Part shown: positions 48,824 through 59,942 of the stretch, in pieces
Numbering within the stretch: the stretch's first letter is position 1
Layout: each line of letters starts with the position of its first letter
From: Kwoniella bestiolae CBS 10118
Taxonomy: Eukaryota; Basidiomycota; Tremellomycetes; Tremellales; Cryptococcaceae
DNA length: 64,000 nucleotides
NCBI RefSeq assembly: GCF_000512585.2
Contig: NC_089241.1
Coordinates: 8,346,265-8,410,264, forward strand
Direction of reading: 5' to 3'
Notes under the pieces: model-generated
The model's input: only the letters and a program-made list of their open reading frames with translations
Told to the model about the DNA's origin: nothing
Database searches by the model: none
Position numbers and translations under genes: made by a program

Positions 48824-49773
48824 CTAGATCTTGCCCAGCAGCAAGTTCTTGATCATCTCCCTACCGGTGATTCTGACGGTGTGATAGAGAGTGATGAGGT
48901 CGAGGGTGGAGAAGAAGGTATCGGCGAAACCGAAGGGAAGCATGAGGGGGATCCATCCTGGGTGAATGCGATATCAGCTGGTACACCCTATGATATCGAC
49001 GTATAATGAAATCCCCATTCACCTCTTGCATACTCCAAAGCCCAAGTCTCCGGAGCAGCAGCGTATTGCTTGACGACACCTCTCTTCATGTGATGAACAT
49101 CTCCAGGGTTGTATATCTCCCTCGTGAGATCCCCAGCTTCGTAAGCGGTTTGTTGACCCGTCAAGATATGGAAGTAATCGTCTGCGGTGTGTCGTCCACT
49201 ATGGCCTTCTGTTCCAACTGCGCTACCGAAAATGATGATGTATCTGCGCGAGCAAGAGTGTTAGAGGAATGTGGTAGCCAAACGGAAGTATGGTTTGATG
49301 GGTATGTTCGACAAGCAACTCACTCGGTGATACTAGCATGTAAGATGTACATACTACCCATGGCCCCACCTGCATTGTTAAACACCCAATCCCTCTTGTT
49401 CCCAATATCTGTTGCCCAGCTCATCTCGGGATGCCTGTCAGCCAGCTCTTTGACAAGAGTTGATATGATAAGAGAAGCATTGGTCTGAGGGTTGGTGTTG
49501 AGGTCGGCAGCGAGTTTGAGTGAATGTTGGACAGTCTCGTTGAGCTCGGCGGGGGTGAGCAGGTAGAAGCGGTCCTGACATACGTATATCAGCGTAAGTC
49601 CATGACTCTGAACTCTCAGTCCAGCTCACATTGATAGTATTAGCCCATTGACAGAATCCGACAAGCACAGCGAGTAAGACTGCTCTGATACCCCATCGTC
49701 TGACAAAGGTTGATTGGGATTCAGATGAAGCGGCTGACTTGTCCCCTTTTCTCGGTTTGTAGGATGCTGCCAT
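48824..49773 (-). CDS. ERG2: C-8 sterol isomerase ERG2
   Basis: Start MAASYKPRKGDKSAAS at 49773, stop at 48824. A single N-terminal anchor (AVLLAVLVGFCQWAN) precedes the ERG2/sigma-1 receptor domain. Diagnostic segments are WVFNNAGGAMGSMYILHAS, EYIIIFGSAVGTEGHSGRH, DDYFHILTGQQ, VHHMKRGVVKQY, and ALEYARGWIPLMLPFG with ADTFFSTLD. HTVRITGREMIKNLL closes the domain. The length (about 240 residues) suits the family. The enzyme moves the sterol double bond from C8 to C7 in ergosterol synthesis at the ER. Three introns lie near 49573, 49320 and 49016. This is one of the surest calls in the window. Confidence 0.95.
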
Positions 49774-51403
49774 GGTGGGTAAACCTGGGAGGGTGCTGGT
49801 AGAGGTGTTGGGGAGGGGAGCGAAGAGGAGATGAACGTCAAGACGATTGTGCTATACGTATATGTTTTGGATTGGTGATTTGAAAGAGTATGATGAGACG
49901 ATAAAATCAACAAGAATCACAAAAATCGTACGATTCGGAAAAAAAAAAACAACCAGAAATCAAAACGCGAGAAAAAAGAAAAACATCATTTCTTCTCTCT
50001 TCTCTTCTTTCCGCTCGCTGTTGTCTGTTCATCCCAGCGTTGCTCAGTCTGATGAACATAGTTCCAGTCATAAGCTGACCGTCGAGACACCCTCAGCTAC
50101 CATGTACCCCTCGGACCATAAGCTCACAATGTATGCAAGTGATGTGTGGAACAAATGGACGGACGATTGCTGACCCCTGCTCGAAATCGTGCACCATTGG
50201 AAGCATCCACAAACACGTTATTTGGTACGAAATGGATGGTCTCGGTGATGATGTCGGTCAGTGATAGGTAGTTGCAAACTGCTAGAATGTGTATATGACG
50301 ATTTCAAAAGGAATTTCCACCCACTGATGCGGTAAGATCACCTCATCTTGCAATCTGTCCCCCTAAGGCAGCTCAAATTCAGTTTGTGTGGCGGACAAGG
50401 GCATCCTTTGCTACTATCAGATTGTAGTATCCCTTGGGCCCCCTCGAAACTATGACTGATTTCTGAAGGCCTTGAGTGAAGGACACAGATTGAATGTGGT
50501 GAAAGACGATTCGAGCAGCTAGCAACTGGATCTCATCGACCCATGAGATACTGAAATACCCGTCGAATCGCGGAGTTAACGGTTACCGCAGTTTGGTATC
50601 ATACGAGTTATAACCGCACAAGCGGATCAGACTTTCGTTTCTGGACTATAGAACCCCGCAAGGGTCATGCACGCTCGGGGCTCTGGCAATATCCTGCTAC
50701 TGCATGACATGTGGAAAGCTTCAGCCAATTGTCGCGATACGCCTGGTTGACCGCGATAATCTCGCTAAGATAACGAGACAAACCATGCCCGCTCCTTGGA
50801 CGGTTAAGGTCGGCCATTGCATCGTGTTTCACGAAGCAGGAACGGAAAATGTTTTGGTCCCGTCTTGAGCGGCGAATCTAAAGACAGCTACGATAGCCCC
50901 CGGCTATTCTCGGTGTTTAAAATATCCAGCTATCGAGACTATTGACTATGGACGCCCGTACGCTGGGCATATAAGAACCACACCGAGATCTGTCAAATGC
51001 TGCTAGGGTGACTTTAGAGCATCGATCACATGTGTTCCAAGGGTTCAAACCCACTAGTGTAATCCCCAGCTCAGTTGTACGTAAAATGAGATCTACCCAT
51101 GCCGCCAAGGCTCCGTGATGGGGACAATATCAGGCTTGAGCTTCAATCTGGTTGGTAGATATTGCTCTTATCTTTGAGGTGTTCAATGATGACCATCCAA
51201 GATAAGAGAAAGTGTCATATTGGAACATGATTGGAGCAACAAAGTTCGCTACCGCAGGTGTCGTCGTACATCACAAAAAATTGACCCAGATAACCACTCA
51301 AGCACTCGAGAGTATTTAACCCTCGTTTTTTCCAACTTTTTCCCCCTCGCTGACATGATTTTGAGCACACAGCCTATAATCACTACGCCGCCAGCAAGTC
51401 AAC
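49774..51403. other. long intergenic region with GATA sites
   Basis: About 1.6 kb without a recognisable gene. An AAAAAAAAAA stretch lies near 49940. The stretch 50500-51120 has only short frames. A GGGTTCAAACCC near 51030 looks like a T-arm but lacks the rest of a tRNA. GATA-type sites occur near the permease start. Confidence 0.5.
51167..51206. promoter_or_regulatory. Inverted pair of GATA-factor sites
   Basis: CTTATC (51167-51172) and GATAAG (51201-51206) lie about 200 bases upstream of the permease ATG. Paired GATA sites are common in nitrogen-catabolite-regulated fungal promoters. Confidence 0.4.
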
Positions 51404-53263
51404 ATGTCAGACCTTATGGAGAAACGGCTCGTCCGGAAGATCGACAGGCATATCATGCCGTGGGTCATCGTGGCATACTTGCTCAAGTGAGTGCTGTGTC
51501 TTTTCTCATTCGTTCAAACGGCTAATCTAGGATGTATCAGCTATCTTGATAGAACAAATTTGGGTAACGCGTGAGTATGCATCCGCATATACTTCACAAT
51601 AGCCAGTCTGCTTACGTATGGAGGTCAGACGAACTCTCAACAATGATAAACCTGGTGAATCGCTGGTAGAGACACTCAAGCTCGCGGGAGACAGGTATAA
51701 CTTGATCGTGGCAATATTCTTCATGTAAGCTGGTGCTCCTATCCGGTCCATGCTCATCGAAGATCGTCTCTGATACTCCTTTCCTATTGCAGACCTTATG
51801 TCATATTCGAATTTCCCAGCAACATCGCACTTAAATACTTCACTCCGAGTAAATGGATTGCCCGTATCATGGTCAGCTGGGGTATCGTGACCATCTGTAC
51901 TGCTGCTGTGTCCAGCTACTGGGGCCTTCTGATCTGTCGTATCTTCTTGGGTATCTGTGAGGCTGGGTTCTTCGTGAGTACATCCACCGCTGCGCATCTT
52001 TGAGGTGTCCATCGCTGATAGTCTATATGTGCTTTTGTAGCCCGGAGTCATGATGTACCTTTGTTTCTGGTACACTCCATCCGAAAGAGGTACCCGAATG
52101 GCCATATTCTCCGCTTCCATCGCTGTCGCTGGAGCGTTCGGCGGCCTCATTGCTACCGGTGTCTCGTTCATGTCCGGAATGGCATCGTTGTATGGCTGGC
52201 AATGGCTCTTCGTCCTTGAGGGGATCCCCGCCGTGATAGTCGGAGTCTTGATATACTTCTTCCTCCCAGACTACCCTGAGACCGCTAGATTCTTAACGGA
52301 GGAGGAGAGAATATTTGCATCAGAACGCATGGGACCTTTCGCACCCAAAGGTAAGTTATATCCGCTCCTGTACCACACTGCCCACGTTTAACCATGTCAT
52401 GCAGGTACCGACAAGCACTTTGACAAAGCCGATTTCATTGCTACCCTCAAATCCTGGCACTTCTGGATCTTCTCGTTGCAGTACTTCCTCATGACAAATT
52501 CATTGAATGCGTTTGGGTACTTCGCTCCGACCATCATCTCTGCTATGGGCTTTAAAGGATGTGAGTAGGTCTTTTCTTGTATACGTTGTGCGTCTCCTAA
52601 CGATTGACATCCGCAGACAAAGCACAACTCTTGACAGTCCCACCCAACGCGTTCGCCTTTTTCGTGATCATTGGCAACTCCTGGTGGTCTGATAGGCGCA
52701 AGGAGCGACCGAGACATATCATTGGAGGTCTCATTCTTGTCGCCATCGGCTATGTGCTGCTTGCCACTGTGAAAGGCGTCGGAGGCCGATACGTTGGAAC
52801 GTGTTTGATTGCTTGTACCAACGCAGCCGTCATCCCTTTCATCGCGTACCGAACAGCTACGGTTGCCGGAGCGACGAGTACTGCCATTGCGACTGGTGCG
52901 ATGATTGCTATCGCCAACTGCGCGGGTATTGTCGCCCCTTACTTGTTCAGGTCAAAGGATGCACCTCACTAGTAAGTGATGGTCGTTTGCAATGAGTGTC
53001 GGCGCTGACGAATCTGGGCTAGCTATCCTGGCTTATGGACGCTATTCGCTATGCTTGGAGCATCAGTCGTGCTCACTGGAGTATTATGGTACAAGCTGGG
53101 TTCGTCAAGTGAATATAGGTTACCAGCCAAAGACCAGAGTGAGGATGTCGTGCTCAACAGCGTACCGCTAGCCAACGAGGGATTTGAGACCGAAGACCGG
53201 GAGAAGGACAACAAGGCGGTTGCTGTACAGGACGTAGATATATCGCTACGAGAGGCTCGCTAA
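51404..53263 (+). CDS. MFS allantoate/nicotinate-type permease (anion:cation symporter family)
   Basis: About 480 residues start at MSDLMEKRLVRKIDRHIMPW. The opening RKIDRHIMPWVIVAYLLNYLDRTNLGNA is split by an intron and is the hallmark of the Dal5/Tna1 family. Other marks are FFIPYVIFEFPSNI, CRIFLGICEAGFFPGVMMY, YTPSERGTRMAIFS, GWQWLFVLEGIPAV and LPDYPETARFLTEEER. AIATGAMIAIANCAGIVAPY and an acidic tail complete it. Members import allantoate, nicotinate, biotin precursors or other small acids. Paired GATA sites upstream agree with nitrogen control, though this is inference. The substrate is not determinable. Confidence 0.88.
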
Positions 53264-53634
53264 GCGGGAATAGTTCATATGTTGGGATGTATTAGACTGC
53301 CAATGTCCTTATTGAAAATGTTTGTTTTCGTGGGTTGATGAGAAGGCAAGCATCATGTTTCAATGCACCGAACCCTCATGCTGTACAGCTGTGCTCGCGT
53401 TGTCTACGCTACATGACTTCCGTCTCCGAAATTAACCGATGGAAAACCCGTCGGGCTTCCCGTTATCTTGATCTGCAGAGAAGATTGCTGTGTTATCATT
53501 TCGTTCGATTTGACGTATATAAAGCCGTCCCGATCCCCTTGCTCAGATACTGAGCTACCCACTTCTGCACGCACATCACTCGCCTTCGTACATCGCAAAC
53601 AATCAGTAACAAGTCTATCGGTCTCCACGCAACC
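53264..53634. other. intergenic
   Basis: Between two plus-strand genes. A TATATAAAG stretch near 53516-53524 could be the TATA box of the next gene. Confidence 0.5.
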
Positions 53635-54282
53635 ATGTTTTTCCCCACCGAGCTTCAAGATCAGCTTCGCCACATCGATCGCATTCATTATGCCCAGATC
53701 GGTCTTGCTCTCTTCAATATCTTGTTAGGAATTATTCGAGCCGCAACCAAGAAATCTAACCTCACGCGTGCTGACACTTGGATCATCGTTGTGGTGCGTT
53801 CCGGTCTCACTAGCGACTCTGCTGTCACGCTGATGGTGTACTAGTCCATCAAAACCTGCATTGTTATCACCTACCAGCTACTCTCAGAGAAGCGACCTCG
53901 GCTGCAGCGCTGGTCCAGCGTCAAAGCCAACATGATTCTCAACATCATCGAAGTCGTCTTCTGGTTCGCCGCACTGATTATCAATGGGATGTCCTTCAAA
54001 GGATTTTCAGCGCTTGGAAAGGGCTTAGGTGTACTTATCATGCTATCCTCGATCGTACTTCTGTGAGTATCAAACTTCCCCTGTTCAAGCAGTTCTAAAG
54101 CTGATACGTCGTGACACAGTACCCTGTCCCTCTTGGTCGCCTGGGTTTCCATCCGCATCCATCGGTTCCTCAAGTCCAAAGGATACCATCCCCACGAGCA
54201 TCATTTCTCTCGAGTCTCCAACAGTCCGGCGGCTCCGCCTAACGTTGTCAAGATCATGCAGAGTAACATGTCTCGGGTATGA
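53635..54282 (+). CDS. Small four-span membrane protein, family unknown
   Basis: Three exons (53635-53793, 53845-54062, 54120-54282) keep frame and encode 179 residues from MFFPTELQDQLRHIDRI to NVVKIMQSNMSRV. Four hydrophobic segments are seen at roughly residues 18-34, 47-61, 78-95 and 105-135 (YAQIGLALFNILLGII, TWIIVVSIKTCIVITY, ILNIIEVVFWFAALII and GVLIMLSSIVLLTLSLLVAW). The last two lie close together with a short basic loop after them. The layout recalls MARVEL-like or other small tetraspan fungal proteins, but I do not recognise the family. The His-rich tail HPHEHHF could bind metal. A CTCTCGC-type leader and TATA box support expression. Confidence 0.65.
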
Positions 54283-54408
54283 GCTGTTATCTGCTTTGTT
54301 ATATTCACACTACACCTGACATAGGTACATTGTAATTCGAGAAGCTATGCGATCAGATCCTTACTATGCTTCAAGCGGTGCATCCTAAGATACATAGTGC
54401 ACATATCG

Positions 54409-55321
54409 CTACAGTTCAAAACTTGTAATTTCCTCTCCGAATATCACTTCCCCGCTGAAAGCCTCCTTGGCACCATCGATCGATTTGTACCAATTCTCCT
54501 TTTTCGCTTGACCTGGACCTTGATGGACCAGAATCAACGTCTTCACACCCGCTCTTTCCGCCATGAGACCAGCGTCTTTGGGTTCAGCTGCGCCGGGCGT
54601 ACATTGGCCCAAAGCCACTCGGTCGTTCATGTCGGCGCCCGATGACATGCAGAAGAACATATCCGCGCCCTTGGCCAGCTCTACGACCTCGTCACATACA
54701 CCTGTGTCACCAGAGAAGACTGCAGATTTGGCATTGGGGAAATCGATCCGATAGCAGAGACAGTCGAGGTATGGTTGAGCATGATCGGCGTAGCCAGCGG
54801 TGATCTTGTACTCGCTTGTGGAATGCGACCAGCCAGGTGTGATGTTCTTAGCGGAGACTTGAGGGGGTTGTCGAGGTAGTTGGCCACCACGGGCTTGGTA
54901 AACATCCAGAGAGGGTCCCCAATTTATTCTTGCATTCCAGTCTGGCTGAAAAACGCCTGCCATTCCGATGATGCCTTCGCAGAACCTCTCGGTGGGTTGG
55001 GGTCCGCGAACTTCGACCGGTTTTCCGCTGAGCGCCTGAGAGGGCAGTCAGCGGGGTCTTTCCCTGTTACAAACTCACGTTCTGATCCCATCGGGTTAAG
55101 AGGAAACATGGGGTATCGACGTTGTGATCGAAATGGTGGTGAGTGAGGTACAGTGTGTTGACGTCTTTAGGGTTCAATCCCGCTTTGGACAACTTCCAGG
55201 TTGCGGAAGGTCCACAATCGATCATGATTAGATCATTGTCGGTCTAGACAGCAAATGAGGTACCATAGCGTTCGGGCGTTGGTGTGGGACAGCCGCTCCC
55301 GAGGACGTAGATAGTTGGCAT
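54409..55321 (-). CDS. Metallo-beta-lactamase fold hydrolase (RNase Z-like)
   Basis: Start MPTIYVLGSGCPTPTPERYG at 55321, stop at 54409 after EEITSFEL. The MBL fold is shown by the GSGCPTPTPERYGT loop, IMIDCGPSATW, the metal motif LTHHHFDHN (HxHxDH), SAVFSGDTGVCDE with the metal Asp, and VKTLILVHQGP with a late His. The long insert (WGPSLDVYQARGG, AGYADHAQPYLDCLCYRID) resembles the RNase Z/arylsulfatase-like branch with its H-in-YADHA. Whether the substrate is RNA, an ester or a phosphodiester cannot be told. The neutral call is metal-dependent hydrolase. It converges with the small membrane-protein gene, and three CGGACT elements lie in its promoter. Confidence 0.82.
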
Positions 55322-55446
55322 GATGCTGGGTGGGTGGGTGGGTGCTTGGCGATGTCGATGAGAGTTTTCAATCACGCCATGAAGTGAAATCCCAGCATTT
55401 ATGTAGTCTGACACCACAAAAACAGGCCAATCTCGATTTCTGTATA

Positions 55447-55565
55447 AGTCCGAACCCGGACTCTGCGTAGTGTGTGGGTCACCCGCCCACAATTTTTCTT
55501 TTCTAAGTCCGGGTTCGGACTCTGTCGATCCACCTTGCCATTCATAAGTTCACGACCGGACTTTG
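55447..55565. promoter_or_regulatory. Three CGGACT elements, two of them AGTCCG-N4-CGGACT palindromes
   Basis: AGTCCG (55447-55452) with CGGACT (55457-55462), and AGTCCG (55506-55511) with CGGACT (55516-55521), have identical 16-bp geometry. A third copy has AGTTCA then CGGACT (55557-55562) with the same spacing. They lie 125-245 bases upstream of the MBL-fold gene and resemble Zn2Cys6 dimer sites. Confidence 0.6.
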
Positions 55566-55570
55566 ATTGT

Positions 55571-55585
55571 GGGTTAGGGGGTTAC
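55571..55585 (+). repeat. Interstitial telomere-like sequence
   Basis: GGGTTAGGGGGTTAC matches the terminal TTAGGGGG repeat and sits at the boundary between unique genes and subtelomeric repeats, in the same orientation as the true telomere. Confidence 0.55.
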
Positions 55586-55601
55586 ACGCCCGTTATTGGG
55601 A

Positions 55602-55624
55602 GGGGGGGGGGGGGGGGGGGGGGG
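55602..55624 (+). repeat. Poly-G run of 23
   Basis: An uninterrupted 23-G homopolymer lies 16 bases after the interstitial telomere-like scrap. Length may be inaccurate in the assembly. Confidence 0.8.
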
Positions 55625-55738
55625 CACCTCGGACCGGACCGGGGGGGGACCGTCGGGGTGAAATTTTCATGCATGCATCTGAGAGGCCTATCTGGCAGAG
55701 CCGAGGGCGCCGATCCCGAATCTGAAGTCGGAATGGAG

Positions 55739-56950
55739 CTGGGTGGGATGTGTGATGGATGAGAAAAGATTTTCACCTTGACCGGGTGGACGGACGGGTT
55801 AACCCGGGATCCAATCTGGGGGGATGGAAATCCGTCAGAGTACCGACCATGCATGCATGCATGTGATGGGAGCCCTGTCATCTGGTAGAGAAGGACACGG
55901 TCAGCCAGGATAAAATGTGCATGCATGCATGGGAGTGATGTGTGATGAATGAGAATTTATTTTCACTCACCCGGTGGTCCGACCCCTTAACTTGACCCCC
56001 TTAGGGGTCGATGACCAAGTCTGCTCCCGTTGACCTCCATCGACGCATTCAAGCAACCAAATGGATATCACCTGGTAGAGAGAGACTCGGTCAGGCAGGA
56101 TAAAATAGTCTGCCATGCATGGGAGTGATGTGTGATGAGTGAGAATTTATTTCCACTCACTCGGTGGTCTGACCCCTTAGCCCGGGATCAAATCTGACCC
56201 CTTAGACCGGCAGCCTGAAAATCCTCCAGAGTGTCGACCAGGTATGTATGAGTGGGACAGAATGTATGCTACCTGGTAGGGAGCGACTCGGTCAGTCAGA
56301 ATAAAATAGTCTCACATGCATGGGAGTGATGTGTGATGAGTGAGAATTTATTTTCACTCACCCGGTGGTCCGACCCCTTAACTTGACCCCTTAGGGGTCG
56401 ATGACCAAGTCTGCTCCCGTTGACCTCCATCGACGCATTCAAGCAACCAAATGGATATCACCTGGTAGAGAGAGACTCGGTCAGGCAGGATAAAATAGTC
56501 TGCCATGCATGGGAGTGATGTGTGATGAGTGAGAATTTATTTCCACTCACTCGGTGGTCTGACCCCTTAGCCCGGGATCAAATCTGACCCCTTAGACCGG
56601 CAGCCTGAAAATCCTCCAGAGTGTCGACCAGGTATGTATGAGTGGGACAGAATGTATGCTACCTGGTAGGGAGCGACTCGGTCAGTCAGAATAAAATAGT
56701 CTCACATGCATGGGAGTGATGTGTGATGAGTGAGAATTTATTTTCACTCACTCGGACCTCTGACCCCTTAGCCTGACCCCTTAGCCGGTGGTGACCCAGT
56801 AGCCTCCCGATGACCTCCACGCATGCATTCAAGCAACCAAACCTATATCATCTGGTAGAGGGAAAGCTACTCTGTCAGCATAAAATCCTTGTACATGCGT
56901 AGGACTTGAGATGTATGCATGGAAATTAATTTTCACCCACTCGGTACACT
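55739..56950 (+). repeat. Subtelomeric ~195-bp repeats with ~390-bp higher-order unit
   Basis: Unit starts marked by GATGTGTGATGAGTGAGAAT or close variants occur at about 55739, 55928, 56118, 56318, 56508, 56708 and 56910, spaced 189-202 bases. Two subtypes alternate. Type A (55928, 56318, 56708) carries CACCCGGTGGTCCGACC and CCCTTAGGGGTCGATGACC. Type B (56118, 56508) carries CTCGGTGGTCTGACCCC and CCGGCAGCCTGAAAATCC. Copies 390 bases apart are almost identical (type A 55928 and 56318 differ at about two positions), which indicates recent tandem duplication. The outer units are diverged. Confidence 0.85.
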
Positions 56951-57050
56951 GGTGGGGTGGGTGACGGGATCAAATTTCAGCATGGGCTGTACCGGTCAGC
57001 ACCCGATCATCTCACAGTCAGCGTTCACCGTACAGTCTGTAACACAGTGT

Positions 57051-57207
57051 CGCAGGGGATCGCAGAGCTTGCACATCTGGGAGGTCACCTGCGACAGGAT
57101 GCGACAGTCTATGGTGAGAGCTGCAACAGTGTGCGCTGGAGGGGGAGGGATGGGCGACAGTGTGCGCCAGGTGGTGGAGAGGGATGCGACAGAATGCGAC
57201 ATGCGAC
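57051..57207 (+). repeat. GCGA array I (pairs 10 bp apart)
   Basis: Pairs of GCGA-type cores 10 bases apart start at 57091/57101, 57123/57133 (variant), 57154/57164 and 57186/57196, with a CGCA pair at 57051/57061. The plus strand reads GCGACAGGATGCGAC. The array lies just beyond the 3' end of the zinc-finger gene. Confidence 0.75.
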
Positions 57208-57218
57208 ACTCACCTTAC

Positions 57219-59787
57219 TCAGTCCCCTTCCAGCTCCAAATCTGGGACGTCTATCAACCCAGCGGTGACCAGCTCTGCTATGCACCTCAGAATCCCCTCC
57301 CGAGCCAGCCTGTGGTTACAACCAGGAGCCGCACACCTGATCCTGAATGGTGAAGGGTTGTTCCGCTGGTAGTGGTGACGATGTCCATCGGGTTCCTTCT
57401 TGCAGGGAAGCATACCATTGGCCATGGAGTTCCGAGCCAGATCATAGACCCTGCTGATCTGTTGATCAGAGTGATACTTGGCTGAGAGAGCAGGGAAGCA
57501 GGTAGGATCCACCTCTGGAGTTCCGGTCCACCAGGCTGTTTGGGACATAGACTTGCTGGGTTTGCGGAAGCCTGCATTCCATCCCAGACCATTGAGGATG
57601 TCGGTGAGAGCTTGAATCTGAGCTTTGCTTGGCTTGTCACCATCCCGACCGCTGAAGATCCGGTTGGTCTCGGCCTGATCATACACCCAGTGGGCATTCT
57701 GCAGGAAGGCCTCCCTGCTGACCAGCTTGGCATCCAGCGGGTGACGGAAGTGGGGTCCATCACCCCGGCCCAGCCAGTAGGAAGGATCAAAGAATCGGGT
57801 GGCACCCACTATCCTTGTAGCCTCCTTCAGGCTGGGTGCTCTGACGGTGACCTCTATCCTGAACCCACCCAATCCCTTGTCATCCTTGCTTGTCAGACTG
57901 TGGATCATCCTCAAAGCCGAGTTGACCTGGTACCGTATGCCCCGGAGTGTCTTGGGGATACCCCCTTGGAGATGACTGTTGAATGACTTGATCACATGGA
58001 CGATCCTCGGGTAGATCTTCACAGAGAACTGACGACGGTTGTCATCCATGGCTTGCAGGTTGACGGTCCCAAAGTCAAGCGAGCCTGGCACCATCATGGG
58101 ATAATGACGGACGCCATGGTGGACACCGGTGGCCGAGTGGAACAACCAGATGTAGTCAGACCCAAAGCTGGTACCTATGTCCCACTCGTTGTGCTCTGCC
58201 CACTTGTGATCCACTTGGGCAGGCTCGGTGGTGAGGAACCTATTCAGGATGGGCATCTTCTGACCGTAGGCTTTGAGTCGGATGGCATCACAACCAGCCG
58301 AGATGAGACAGTGGACAAAGACGGAGGTGGGGACATGGACATTGCCGAGGGTAGCTTGGTGAACCATCCGACCGGGCTGGGCCACTTGATACCTGTTGAG
58401 TTCTTCAAAGAACCCATCCTTGTACTGAGTTCCCACCCAGAGCTGATGGGTAGCTTCGGCCAGGAGGAGGTATCGGTCAAAGGCAGGACCTCGGTGGTAG
58501 GTGGTGTGGAGCTTCCTGGTGGGAGCCCTGCTGATGAGTTGGACATCGGCCAGGGAACTCTCAAACCTGCAAAGGTACTCCTCGGGTGACAGTACCAGCT
58601 CCCATCTATCCACATCCATAGGCTTCCTCCTCAGCTGAGCCATCCTGCCCTCCACCACATCGGGAAGCATCTGAAATCCTTCCATGAACGGGAGATCTCT
58701 GATATCAAACTGTGGTTCGGGTGGTGGTGCAGGAGGTGGTGACCACCCACCAGATGGGACGGTGTCGGAAGTGATGGACCGGAGGGGAGGAGACTGTGAG
58801 AGAGGTGGTGATTGCCGAGGGGAGAAAGCTGAGGTTGGGACGGAGGAGGTGATGGTCGAGGGGAGACAGAGTAAGGGCTGGAGTGAAGGGGTTTGGAGTC
58901 CATCAGGAGCAGGTGGTGGTGGTGACGGAAGGAAAGGTGCGGGAGACTGAATGGGAGACTGGATGATAGGGGGGTGGACGACATTGAGGAAGGGGATAAT
59001 ACCATTCTTGGCCCCACCGTCTCGTCCTCATCATCTTCAGAGTCCGATCTATTGTTTGACCAGGAAGAACCATTGTCAGATAGTGCTATCATTTCTATCT
59101 CTTCCGGCTCCTCCTCCCCCTCCAGCTGATCCACCTCCATATCATCATCTGTAAAAGGTTCATAGACATAAGACACCGGAGCTATCAGCCTTGAGGAGGA
59201 ACGGATGGGAGAGGGGAGTTGAGCTGTAACCCAGTGACGGGCAAGCTGCTGGGCAAGCTGCTGGGTGATAAGGATTGAGCCGCATCTCTTGATGGAGTCG
59301 CTGGTGTTGAAGGAGTTCGAAGAGGTGGTGTGGTCAATGGAGAGCTGAGGGGTGAGGTCAAGGGGGAGTACAATGGTGAAGGTCGGATAAGAGAGGAGGA
59401 TGCTGGAGGAGGTGTCAAGGGAGAACTTGACAGTGGTCTGGCACGGGATGAGGATGGACCAGGTGAGCTCAAGGGAGAACTGATAGATGAGTGACGGAGG
59501 AGAGATGCTATTGAGGGAGCCGGTGTTAGAGATGAGCTGGGTGACCGCTTGGGACGATGGATGGGTGAATAATCGGGACAGTGGAACCGAGTCTTGTGCT
59601 TGCAAAGTCCTGCTTGATTGAGCACCACTCGACCACAGGTGCAGATGATTACCTCAGTGTTGGAGATCTCACCTGCGGTGAACTTGTGACCCTTGTGCTT
59701 CTTCTTGATATGATCCAACAAGTCCGCATAGTCTTTCTCACATAGGTTGCACTTTCCTGAGCGGTCGGCGTGGTTTTCACTGGGCAT
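57219..59787 (-). CDS. Subtelomeric protein with N-terminal zinc-finger motifs and unrecognised conserved domain
   Basis: The probable start at 59787 (MPSENHADRSGKCNLC) has a CCACC-ATG context. Two Cys/His motifs follow: CNLCEKDYADLLDHIKKKH and CTCGRVVLNQAGLCKHKTRF. A Ser/Pro-rich stretch follows, then an acidic segment in a second frame (MEVDQLEGEEEPEEIEM and SEDDEDE). The large domain is in a third frame, open from about 59020 to the stop at 57219, so at least two introns are needed. I could not fix them. The ~490-residue domain has GRDGDKPSKAQIQALTD, GLGGFRIEVTVRAPSL and a Cys/His tail (RCAAPGCNHRLAREG). I do not recognise it. Transposase, replication protein or DNA-binding roles are all possible. 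It shares start context and repeat arrays with the Fpg-like gene. Confidence 0.65.
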
Positions 59788-59942
59788 GGTGGTGGAAGAG
59801 CAATGGTATCACAATATGAGAATACGATATGACCGTTCAGTAGGTACTCTCAGGAAAGTTTAACATCCTCAATGACGGCATCAAGATCACCTTCCATGTC
59901 TTGTGTGTCTCTCGTTGATGTACTGCACTTGTGTACAACCAA

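Noticed and set aside
51020..51060. GGGTTCAAACCC as a tRNA T-arm
   Set aside because: No matching acceptor stem, D-arm or anticodon arm could be drawn around it.
55739..57210. CRISPR-like or rDNA spacer array
   Set aside because: Repeats are ~195-bp tandem satellite units and short phased motifs in a eukaryotic subtelomere. No unique spacers and no rRNA sequence.
57996..58589. A 197-codon plus-strand frame (and its 57540-57986 neighbour)
   Set aside because: Both are shadows opposite the conserved domain of the minus-strand subtelomeric gene, which has much better protein character.
58631..59605. Frame of 324 codons beginning MQAQDSVPLSRLF as a separate gene
   Set aside because: Much of it is low-complexity read in the wrong frame. 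Only its acidic part (about 59010-59150) is likely a real exon of the gene 57219-59787.
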